From positions 1-22,455 of IMG/VR virus record IMGVR_UViG_3300046001_006231: a stretch of DNA of 22,455 bases; one strand, written 5' to 3'. This document shows positions 7,433-13,834 of the stretch, piece by piece. The notes below the pieces were generated by a model. It saw only the letters and a list, made by a program, of their open reading frames with translations, ran no database searches and had not been told where the DNA came from. Position numbers and translations under genes: made by a program. Origin of the DNA: a virus. Every line of letters begins with the position of its first letter. The stretch's first letter is position 1.

Positions 7433-8950
7433 ATGATTGAACAAGACGACCTAACTGCCAAGCAAAGCGACTACGCTATTTTTCTGCCAGCTATCTCCAG
7501 TTTTTATGGCAGCTATATTGGAAAACAACGTGCTGGCCCGTATGTAGAGCAGACTCGCATGCCTGCGGGAATTCCTGACATGGAACAACTAAACTGGTTG
7601 AATCCACAAAAGGCACTGTTCCCGTACCGCTGGAGTCTTTACAGTGCAGGTCACGCCAATCTTGACATGACCAAGCCCAGTGCCAAGGAAGACATGGTAC
7701 GAGACCGAGACCCCAACAGCTTCATGCTGTTGGACTCAGGCGGGTTCCAGATTGCCAAGGGCGTGTGGCCGGGACAATGGGCCGACCCTGCGGACTTGAA
7801 CGCAGAGAAGAAACGCAGGCAAGTGCTAGAGTGGCAATGTCAAATTGCTGACTATGCAATGACCATGGATATTCCCACCTGGACATACTTGGACAAGGAA
7901 GCATCTGTGCTGTGCGGGATCCACAGTTATGATGATGCAGTCAACGCTTCTAAGTACAACAACGAGTACTGGATGGCAAATCGTTATGGCAAAACCAAGA
8001 TTCTAAACGTGTTGCAGGGTAGCAATCACAGCGAAGCTGATCATTGGTATGACATGATGAAGGGCTATTCTGATCCCGGCCTGCACCAAAATGCCTTTAA
8101 TGGTTGGGCCATGGGAGGGCAAAACATGTGTGATGCGCACCTGGTGCTTAAACGCTTGGTTCACTTGATACATGATGGATTGTTAGAAAAAGGACAACAT
8201 GACTGGATGCATTTCTTGGGAACATCGAAGTTGGAATGGGCAGTATTACTCACAGCCATTCAACGTTCAATTCGGTACTATCACAATCCCAACTTCACAA
8301 TTAGTTTCGACTGTGCGTCACCCTTCTTGGCCACAGCCAACGGGCAATTATACCATAACATCACCACGGAGAGCAGGGGCAAATGGTCTTACAACATGAG
8401 TCCTACAGTAGACGACAAAAAGTACTCCACTGATTCCCGTATGTTTGGTGATGCAGTGCGGCAGGATGGGATCCATCCTAAATTCGAAGACAGTCCCATC
8501 ACCAGTAGATTAAAAATTAGCGATGTTTGCTGTTACCAACCCGGTGACCTAAATAAGATTGGTAAGGAAGGTCGCACATCGTGGGATAGTTTCAGCTACG
8601 CCTTGCTCATGGGGCATAATGTTTGGATGCATTTGGAATCAGTACAACGGGCAAATCGAATGTGCGATTCGGGTGTTTACCCAGATATGATGGTGCATCC
8701 AATTTCTGAAGCATTCAATGTTACTAACCTAATTGATAGAATATTTTCTGCCCGTGATCGCCAAAAGAGCTTGGAAATTATCAACGGACATGCTAAAGTA
8801 TGGGAACGGGTGGTAGGAACTCGTGGGTACACAGGAAAACGAGCAGTCAACGCTCATACTCAGTATAACAATTTATTCAGCGTAGTCGAGGAAGAAGCTA
8901 CAGATGAACTTGATCAATCTCGACTTGATCAACTTGAGGACAGTGTATAA
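7433..8950 (+). CDS. dpdA: DpdA-family DNA guanine transglycosylase (TGT-like)
   Basis: The product has 505 residues; bacterial tRNA TGT has about 375. Key TGT features appear in order: LLDSGGFQ (D101), MTMDIPTW (D146), LNVLQGS (Q195-G196), NGWAMGGQ (224-230), HFLGTSKL, and FDCASPF (D293), matching Zymomonas TGT Asp102, Asp156, Gln203, the Gly230 loop and nucleophile Asp280. The usual CxCxxC zinc site of tRNA TGT is not apparent. Phage DpdA proteins replace guanine in DNA with a preQ0-derived 7-deazaguanine, which protects against restriction; the long C-terminal extension (about 310-505) fits DpdA better than a tRNA enzyme. The window also encodes FolE and QueD, which feed this pathway. It directly follows the clamp gene and its stop overlaps the next ATG by one base. 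A role on tRNA is the main alternative. Confidence 0.8.
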   Translation: MIEQDDLTAKQSDYAIFLPAISSFYGSYIGKQRAGPYVEQTRMPAGIPDMEQLNWLNPQKALFPYRWSLYSAGHANLDMTKPSAKEDMVRDRDPNSFMLLDSGGFQIAKGVWPGQWADPADLNAEKKRRQVLEWQCQIADYAMTMDIPTWTYLDKEASVLCGIHSYDDAVNASKYNNEYWMANRYGKTKILNVLQGSNHSEADHWYDMMKGYSDPGLHQNAFNGWAMGGQNMCDAHLVLKRLVHLIHDGLLEKGQHDWMHFLGTSKLEWAVLLTAIQRSIRYYHNPNFTISFDCASPFLATANGQLYHNITTESRGKWSYNMSPTVDDKKYSTDSRMFGDAVRQDGIHPKFEDSPITSRLKISDVCCYQPGDLNKIGKEGRTSWDSFSYALLMGHNVWMHLESVQRANRMCDSGVYPDMMVHPISEAFNVTNLIDRIFSARDRQKSLEIINGHAKVWERVVGTRGYTGKRAVNAHTQYNNLFSVVEEEATDELDQSRLDQLEDSV

Positions 8951-9162
8951 TGTATGAAACTAGAATTCGACACTTAGAGAACCTGCATGCCGATCTAGAT
9001 AATCGGGTTGATGTTATGGAAAAGAACAATGTTTTCGAAGACCGCCAGCTATCAGAACTTAAGAAACGGCGGCTTGCTGTGCTAGACGAACTACGGTTTC
9101 TGCGCCGTCAACAACACGAACATAACCAGCGGGTAGATCTTGGCTCGGAGGACCGGCGATGA
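8950..9162 (+). CDS. Small coiled-coil protein, YdcH/DUF465-like
   Basis: This 70-residue, fully helical and charged protein starts at an ATG sharing one base with the dpdA stop, and its own stop forms an ATGA with the next start. The pattern RIRHLENLHADLDNRVDVMEK...DRQLSELKKRRLAVLDELRFLRRQQHE matches the YdcH/DUF465 type: an HLE-xLH-xLD start, a variable link with an acidic residue, then LKK-x-KLxLxDE. Those proteins form short antiparallel helical hairpins of unknown function. An adaptor or assembly role is conceivable, but nothing in the sequence shows the partner. The tight operon position between dpdA and the 171-residue gene suggests a shared function. Confidence 0.6.
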   Translation: MYETRIRHLENLHADLDNRVDVMEKNNVFEDRQLSELKKRRLAVLDELRFLRRQQHEHNQRVDLGSEDRR

Positions 9163-9674
9163 ATCGAGAAGGACACGAGGACATCAAGTTCTTTACCGGC
9201 ATCGAAGTTGAAAATACTCCACAGCGAGGCAAGAAAACCTTGTTTGTTGTAGGCGTACAACCGGTAGATGATATTACAGCGCAACTCAGCGCCGGCGATT
9301 CTATTCAACATATCTACTTCGGCGCTAATCACAGCTTTCCTAAGCTAGCAATCAATGATGCGGAAAACTGGGAACAATGGGAAGAAATGATTAGTTTCTT
9401 CTTGGAGCTTGAGTATACTTGCACACTCGACATTGATGTAAACTGTGTAGAAGGATTGCTTGAAAGCGGCCTAACCGAAAATCATAAATTTATCCCCATG
9501 ATATCTGTTAAAATTCCCTACATCCAGCAACTGGGATACAATGCAACCGTAAAGATTGATGATTATGACTTTGATGCCACAAACCCCGGTGTATGGTGTC
9601 ACAGTGTACATGATCTCATGAGGCGGGATTGTTTCACAGACTGGGATGAATATACAAAGGACAAAACACTATGA
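9159..9674 (+). CDS. Conserved phage protein, possibly a degenerate QueE-like fold
   Basis: The product has 171 residues and starts in an ATGA overlap. I recognise its core as typical of marine T4-like phages: HEDIKFFTGIEVENTP, GKKTLFVVGVQ, HIYFGANHSFP, FIPMISVKIPYIQQLGYNAT, TNPGVWCHSVHDLM. No function is known to me. The order of elements loosely recalls 7-carboxy-7-deazaguanine synthase (QueE): a G-x-TLFVVG strand like the G-x-P-x-FVR start, YFGANHSFP like TGGEP, a CTLDIDV strand like leTNG, and ISVKIP like SPK. The CxxxCxxC radical-SAM cluster is absent (cysteines at 88, 96, 147 and 158 only), so QueE activity is not expected. The neighbours, DpdA and a T-fold protein, make a link to deazaguanine metabolism worth testing. 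Evidence for the fold is weak. Confidence 0.6.
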   Translation: MNREGHEDIKFFTGIEVENTPQRGKKTLFVVGVQPVDDITAQLSAGDSIQHIYFGANHSFPKLAINDAENWEQWEEMISFFLELEYTCTLDIDVNCVEGLLESGLTENHKFIPMISVKIPYIQQLGYNATVKIDDYDFDATNPGVWCHSVHDLMRRDCFTDWDEYTKDKTL

Positions 9675-10114
9675 GCCAAGACCAAAGAGACTCCACCGAA
9701 CGTATTCGTAAAGCTGCATCCAGGATGATCTGGGTTACCTTTCAAAAAGAAGGTATCCACAAGTATCCGGCAGCATTGACTGACCCGGCCCTGGCTACCG
9801 GGGATGAATATGATGTAAGTTTTCTGGGCTACCCGCACCGTCATATCTTTCACTTCCGTGTTTGGATTGATGTGTTCCATGATGACCGGGATATTGAGTT
9901 TATTCAGTTCAAAAGATGGTTGGAAAATCTCTACAAAGATGCTATACTAGCGTTGGACTATAAAAGTTGCGAGATGATTGCAGATGACCTATATACTCAT
10001 ATCAGTTTCCGACATCCTAAACGTGCAGTGTGGATTGAGGTATCCGAAGACGGTGAGAACGGATGCCTTGTACGTTACGAAACTCACCAACCTCCTAACC
10101 GCTTGAAAATTTAA
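9671..10114 (+). CDS. T-fold protein, divergent QueD/PTPS relative
   Basis: The product has 147 residues and starts in an ATGA overlap with the preceding gene. The layout of the pyruvoyl-tetrahydropterin synthase/QueD family can be followed: WVTFQKEGIHKYP (H30 in place of the first zinc His), PHRHIFHFRVWIDV (H56/H58 for the HxH pair), then IEFIQFKRWLENLY (helix 1), LDYKSCEMIADDLYTHI (helix 2, like the PTxE-LA pattern) and IEVSEDGENGCLVRY (E126 for the pterin-binding Glu). The catalytic cysteine expected between the first His and the HxH pair is missing, so normal QueD chemistry is doubtful. A second, more typical QueD is encoded at 15779-16261. It may bind a pterin or deazaguanine precursor. 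The family call is an inference from motif order; the gene itself is well supported. Confidence 0.55.
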   Translation: MSQDQRDSTERIRKAASRMIWVTFQKEGIHKYPAALTDPALATGDEYDVSFLGYPHRHIFHFRVWIDVFHDDRDIEFIQFKRWLENLYKDAILALDYKSCEMIADDLYTHISFRHPKRAVWIEVSEDGENGCLVRYETHQPPNRLKI

Positions 10115-10122
10115 TTAAAATT

Positions 10123-10365
10123 ATGGCTAAAACTGTTTTTGAACCTAACCCCCGTGTCCACCAAATCTTTGATGATTTGGATCAGTACTTGGAATTTTGC
10201 CAAGACTTTGGATACATGTACGACGAATCCGATCTTTACAATTGGAAGAGCTACGCTTATCAACAATTCACCAAGAACCAGCAGAACAAAGCTGCCAAGG
10301 ACATGTGGGTGATTGACGGTCGCAAGCCCGAAGATCGTGTGTTTAGGAAGTATGCCAATGCGTAA
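10123..10365 (+). CDS. Small conserved phage protein (80 aa)
   Basis: The ATG at 10123 lies 8 bases after the preceding stop. The 80-residue product is rich in aromatic residues and lysine: RVHQIFDDLDQYLEFCQDFGYMYDE, then DLYNWKSYAYQQFTK, NKAAKDMWVIDGRKPEDR. I recognise this as a recurrent small protein of marine T4-like phages with no known function. It has no cysteine pairs, signal or membrane segment and is probably a compact helical protein. Its last codons overlap the start of the glycosyltransferase gene. Confidence 0.65.
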   Translation: MAKTVFEPNPRVHQIFDDLDQYLEFCQDFGYMYDESDLYNWKSYAYQQFTKNQQNKAAKDMWVIDGRKPEDRVFRKYANA

Positions 10366-11563
10366 GTTGTTTTACATGGGCCTGGAGGCTTATGAGGCTC
10401 GATACACACTACAGCTCACTGAGTGGAATCGGCGAGTATTTGATCGCCGCGGACTTGATGTTGTGTACGTGCCTGGATCGGTGATTGACAACACCAAAAG
10501 CATCAGTGTGGGCCAGGTGCTGGATGCACACGGTCGCAGCTATTTCTCATTAAGCCAGATGATGAACTTGGTGCAAATGATGCGCAGTGGTGATGTCACA
10601 AACGAAGATGTCATCTACTTTGAAGACATGTTTCAATGTGGTATCGAAAGCTTGCCTTACATCCTGGATCAAGTGCCGCTCAACATGCGTCCTCGCATTT
10701 ATGTTCGATGTCTTGCACAAGCTATTGACCCCGATGATTTTGTTCATGTGTGGGGTATGGCTGGCTGGATGAGCACGTATGAAAAGATGGTTAATGAATT
10801 TGTAACCGGTGTGCTTGCTACCAACGAAGAGATGGTTGCTCACATGCGTATTGCCGGGTGGAAGGCTCCGATCTACAACATCAGTGGATTAGCGTTTGGC
10901 AAGGAAGAAGTGCTAGAGCGCATTGGTGGTGCTGAGAATATCCAGCCCTTTAAGGATCGGGCAATGAGGGTTGGGTTTGCTGCAAGGTTTGATCAAGAGA
11001 AGCAACCAGACTTCTTTATGAATCTAGTACAAGAGTATCAAGAAGCATACCCGCGAGTCAAGTTTGCTATTTTTTCAGGCGGACCACTGCGCAGCAACAA
11101 TCCTCAATACATCACCCGTGCTAGAGCCATGCAGGAACAAGGGTTTCTCGAGATCCACGAGAACCTTGGCAAGAACGAGTACTATGCACTACTGAATAAT
11201 ACTCGAGTACTGTTTAACTGTGCATTGCAAGACTGGGTTAGCAACACTGTAAGCGAAGCAGACACGCTAGGATGCAATGTACTGTATCCAGCTTATCGCA
11301 GTTTCCCTGAAACTTTTGCAAATGATCCAGACCGTTTGTATGTGCCGTGGAGCGAGGATGATGCTTTCAACAAGCTTACTGGCTTGCTGGAAAAACCACA
11401 TCATAACATGGGCTTGATTTCTGATTGGAACAATGGCACGGTAGATCGCGTTGTGGATATTCTAGAGGACAAAGGCCTAGGCGAACAGTGGCGGCGTGTT
11501 GGTCCCAGGTACCGAGATCATGTTGCACATGCCAAGTATCCTGTGGTCAAGATTGAAGCATGA
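10358..11563 (+). CDS. GT-B (family 4-like) glycosyltransferase
   Basis: I chose the ATG at 10358 (MRKLFYMGLEAYEARYTLQL), which has TAGGAAG ending 7 bases upstream; an upstream TTG (10313) and an ATG at 10352 are less well placed. The product has 401 residues with two Rossmann-like halves. The second half carries MRVGFAARFDQEKQPDFF (about 203-220), a standard GT4 opening (G-x-R-x-x-x-K), then VKFAIFSGGP, LGKNEYYALLNNTRVLFNCALQDWVSNTVSEADTLGCNVL, which places an acidic residue and a VSEA-type donor-site motif where retaining GT4 enzymes have ExxxxE. It would transfer a sugar from a nucleotide donor, with the acceptor unknown. It precedes an epimerase gene with which it overlaps by ATGA. Phage DNA, virion proteins or host surface glycan are all possible acceptors. 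Confidence 0.75.
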   Translation: MRKLFYMGLEAYEARYTLQLTEWNRRVFDRRGLDVVYVPGSVIDNTKSISVGQVLDAHGRSYFSLSQMMNLVQMMRSGDVTNEDVIYFEDMFQCGIESLPYILDQVPLNMRPRIYVRCLAQAIDPDDFVHVWGMAGWMSTYEKMVNEFVTGVLATNEEMVAHMRIAGWKAPIYNISGLAFGKEEVLERIGGAENIQPFKDRAMRVGFAARFDQEKQPDFFMNLVQEYQEAYPRVKFAIFSGGPLRSNNPQYITRARAMQEQGFLEIHENLGKNEYYALLNNTRVLFNCALQDWVSNTVSEADTLGCNVLYPAYRSFPETFANDPDRLYVPWSEDDAFNKLTGLLEKPHHNMGLISDWNNGTVDRVVDILEDKGLGEQWRRVGPRYRDHVAHAKYPVVKIEA

Positions 11564-12510
11564 TTACTGTAGTAACTGGTGCTGCTGGCTACATAGGTGG
11601 TCATATTGCATTACGTCTTAAAGATGCTGGGCACACGGTCGTTGGCATTGATCGGCGACCCTTGCCCGGGCATTTTGACAAAGATGTAATGAGTTTCCTA
11701 CAGGCCGACTTCGATAGTGATGTTGCTAAACAACAGTTGCTCGATGTACATCCAGATGCCATTATACATTGTGCCGGCACAAGCTTGGTTGGCCCCAGCT
11801 TGTCGACTCCGTGTGAGTACTATAATAACAATGTAGTCAAGACCATACATCTGTTGGACTTTATGTTGCAAGCAATACCAAAAACTAAGTTTATCTTTAG
11901 TTCATCAGCAGCAGTATACGGGACACCAGTTATGAATCCGTGTTACGAAGTTGATCCACGTGAACCAATTAGTCCATATGGTGAGAGCAAACTTATGGTC
12001 GAACAGGTATTGGAAAGTTATCACAAGGCATACGGTCTCGACTATGTTGCTTTTCGATACTTCAATGCCTGCGGCGCAGATATGAGTAGGAGACACGGAC
12101 AAGAACCCGGGGCTACTCATATTATTGCAAGGGTGCTCGAAAGCATTCGAGATAATAAACCATTTATTTTGAATGGTACAGACTATTCCACAGCTGATGG
12201 TAGTTGTGTAAGAGATTATATCCATGTGCAAGACATTGCTGATGCTCATGTGAGTGCAGTATATGATGACATGTCTGCTGGCGTATACAATCTTGGTACA
12301 AGCAAGGGTACTAGTAATTTAGAAATTATTAATGCAGCTGAACGCATTACTGGAAAAAAATTACAAGTAGAAACAGGTCCACAACGACCCGGTGATCCAG
12401 CTGTGCTTACTGCCGGTGCAAATAAATTTGGCAGGATCTATAAAGGCTGGCAGAAATTTACTCTTGACGATATGATTTCACACGCTTGGTCCTGGTACAG
12501 TGTTCGATAA
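11560..12510 (+). CDS. galE: GalE-type nucleotide-sugar 4-epimerase
   Basis: The product has 316 residues; typical GalE has about 338. It is an extended short-chain dehydrogenase: NAD motif VTGAAGYIGGH (5-15), IIHCAGTS (strand 4), the Ser in SSSAAVYG (114-121), catalytic Y140-x3-K144 in SPYGESK, then RYFNACGAD, and the substrate-side block GQEPGATHIIARVL, VRDYIHVQDIADAHV. These are characteristic of UDP-glucose/UDP-galactose 4-epimerase, which inverts C4 of the sugar; a UDP-GlcNAc or related epimerase cannot be excluded. It overlaps the glycosyltransferase before it (ATGA) and the short aminotransferase-like gene after it, so it probably supplies a donor sugar for one of the glycosyltransferases in the window. 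Confidence 0.8.
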   Translation: MITVVTGAAGYIGGHIALRLKDAGHTVVGIDRRPLPGHFDKDVMSFLQADFDSDVAKQQLLDVHPDAIIHCAGTSLVGPSLSTPCEYYNNNVVKTIHLLDFMLQAIPKTKFIFSSSAAVYGTPVMNPCYEVDPREPISPYGESKLMVEQVLESYHKAYGLDYVAFRYFNACGADMSRRHGQEPGATHIIARVLESIRDNKPFILNGTDYSTADGSCVRDYIHVQDIADAHVSAVYDDMSAGVYNLGTSKGTSNLEIINAAERITGKKLQVETGPQRPGDPAVLTAGANKFGRIYKGWQKFTLDDMISHAWSWYSVR

Positions 12511-13078
12511 ATTATTGCAGTTCGAACGAGAACTAGCTGAGTACACAGGTGCACCTTATGTGGTAGTCACTGACGGGTGCACCCATGCCATTGAACTGGT
12601 TATGAGATGGTATCAGGTTGGGCAGTGTGAATTCACTGCCCGCACCTACCTTAGCGTACCGCAATGCTTGGCCAACCTAGGGATCAGATACACACTAACT
12701 GCCGAAGCGTGGCAAGGCGAATACCAATTCCATGGTACAAACATCTGGGATTCAGCACGCCGACTTGAACCAGGAATGTACCGTACAGGTCAAGTACAAT
12801 GCTTGAGTTTCGGGCACAGTAAGCCCATGACTATTGGTAAATGCGGAGCTATCTTGCTTGACGACAAGCCAGCATACTCACAGTTAAGTCGTATGCGCAG
12901 CGATGGCCGAGATCTTAGAATTGCTCCTTGGCAAGCTCAATCAACATTCGGCCCAGGATGGCACTATTGTCCGACCCTAGAAGATTGTGAGCGGGGAAGT
13001 AACTTGCTTCCGACTATTCAACCACAGTCCCAGCAAGCGGTTTATCCAGACTTGCGGCAAATTAATTTTGTTAGTTGA
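12500..13078 (+). CDS. Short DegT/DnrJ-type PLP protein (aminotransferase-like)
   Basis: The start is a GTG at 12500 inside the end of galE (11-base overlap); no ATG lies near. The product has only 192 residues, about half the usual DegT length. It retains the large-domain features: FERELAEYTGAPYVVVTDGCTHAIEL (like the Gly-x-Gly-Ser-A-x-L start), ARTYLSVPQCLANLG, NIWDSARRL (D84 for the PLP-nitrogen Asp), and CLSFGHSKPMTIGKCGAILLDD, where K108 is the expected Schiff-base lysine. RMRSDGRDLR and GPGWHY correspond to the following loop. The C-terminal small domain is missing. I recognise this short form from other marine phages, so truncation is probably ancient rather than a fresh mutation. It may be a sugar aminotransferase or a related PLP enzyme, but activity is uncertain. 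Confidence 0.65.
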   Translation: MFDKLLQFERELAEYTGAPYVVVTDGCTHAIELVMRWYQVGQCEFTARTYLSVPQCLANLGIRYTLTAEAWQGEYQFHGTNIWDSARRLEPGMYRTGQVQCLSFGHSKPMTIGKCGAILLDDKPAYSQLSRMRSDGRDLRIAPWQAQSTFGPGWHYCPTLEDCERGSNLLPTIQPQSQQAVYPDLRQINFVS

Positions 13079-13103
13079 CACTTATCTAAATAACCTGTAT
13101 AAT
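13075..13103 (+). promoter_or_regulatory. folE promoter: consensus sigma70 with late-like box
   Basis: TTGACA (13075-13080), exactly 17 bases, then TATAAT (13098-13103) is a perfect sigma70 consensus promoter. The -10 lies in TGTATAATAGATA (13096-13108), repeated exactly before queD. The spacer contains TCTAAATA (13085-13092), a T4-late-like octamer also present before the clamp gene. Transcription would begin about 13110, giving a leader of under 30 bases with no Shine-Dalgarno sequence. Confidence 0.75.
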
Positions 13104-13136
13104 AGATACATTCCTAACCTTAACCAACAAACACAT

Positions 13137-13832
13137 ATGACCCAACTAGATCGCAATCTATCCCAAGTAATCCGTGACCGTATCAATGCAGCCGGAGCCC
13201 GCTTTCACAGCAATGACAATATTGCCGAATTTGTCCAAGAAGGTGAGCTCGAAGGCCTTGTCGATGAAGTTGCTGCAAAAATGCAAGGCGTACTTGACTC
13301 CTTGGTGATTGATACCGAAAACGACCACAACACACACGACACTGCGCGCCGCGTGGCCAAGATGTTCGTGAAGGAAACGTTTAGCGGTCGCTATCGCCCA
13401 GTGCCCAAGATCACTGCTTTCCCTAACATGGGCTATAAGAGCCTGTACACTACAGGGCCTATTTCTATTCGTAGCACCTGTGCACATCACTTTCAAAACA
13501 TTGTGGGTAGCTGCTGGGTTGGGATTGTTCCCGATACCGAAGTGATTGGGTTGAGCAAGTTCAACCGTTTGGTGCACCATATTTGTGAGCGCCCTCAAAT
13601 TCAAGAGGAGATGACCACGCAAATTGCCGACGCACTGAAACAATATGCCAAGACTGATAATATTGCTATTGTGGTCAAAGCAGAACATTTCTGTATGACA
13701 CAGCGTGGAGTGCGGGAACACTCTAGTGATATGACCACAGCAATCATGATGGGTGCATTTGAGAAGGATCCTGCATTGAAGAAAGAATTTTACGACATCT
13801 GTTTGAGCATGAAAGGCCACAGCGGTAACTAA
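13137..13832 (+). CDS. folE: GTP cyclohydrolase I (FolE)
   Basis: The 231-residue protein has the full family signature: STCAHHFQNIVGSCWVGIVP (113-132), GLSKFNRLVHHICERPQIQEEMT, and VVKAEHFCMTQRGVREHSSDMTTAIMMGAF (179-208). Zinc ligands correspond to C115, H118 and C186 (E. coli Cys110, His113, Cys181). It converts GTP to 7,8-dihydroneopterin triphosphate, the first step of both folate and 7-deazaguanine (preQ0) synthesis. With queD nearby and dpdA upstream, preQ0 production for DNA modification is the likely role. I chose ATG 13137 because the frame upstream runs through the promoter; no Shine-Dalgarno sequence is visible before it. The N-terminal 50 residues are less conserved. The promoter is a perfect sigma70 consensus. 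Confidence 0.95.
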   Translation: MTQLDRNLSQVIRDRINAAGARFHSNDNIAEFVQEGELEGLVDEVAAKMQGVLDSLVIDTENDHNTHDTARRVAKMFVKETFSGRYRPVPKITAFPNMGYKSLYTTGPISIRSTCAHHFQNIVGSCWVGIVPDTEVIGLSKFNRLVHHICERPQIQEEMTTQIADALKQYAKTDNIAIVVKAEHFCMTQRGVREHSSDMTTAIMMGAFEKDPALKKEFYDICLSMKGHSGN

Positions 13833-13834
13833 TC

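Noticed and set aside
8944-8951. TGTATAAT at the end of dpdA as a promoter
   Set aside because: It overlaps the stop and the next start codon with no leader space; likely chance.
9159-9674. Calling this gene queE
   Set aside because: The CxxxCxxC radical-SAM motif is missing and the protein is short; only a loose order of elements agrees.
10313-10357. TTG start for the GT-B glycosyltransferase
   Set aside because: It would overlap the preceding gene by over 50 bases; ATG 10358 has a better placed ribosome site.
12987-13136. Upstream in-frame start for folE
   Set aside because: It would include the consensus promoter and overlap the DegT-like gene; FolE proteins do not need this extension.
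13158-13820. 220-codon open frame on the minus strand
   Set aside because: It is antisense to folE, which has all its catalytic residues. The translated product has no recognisable features.
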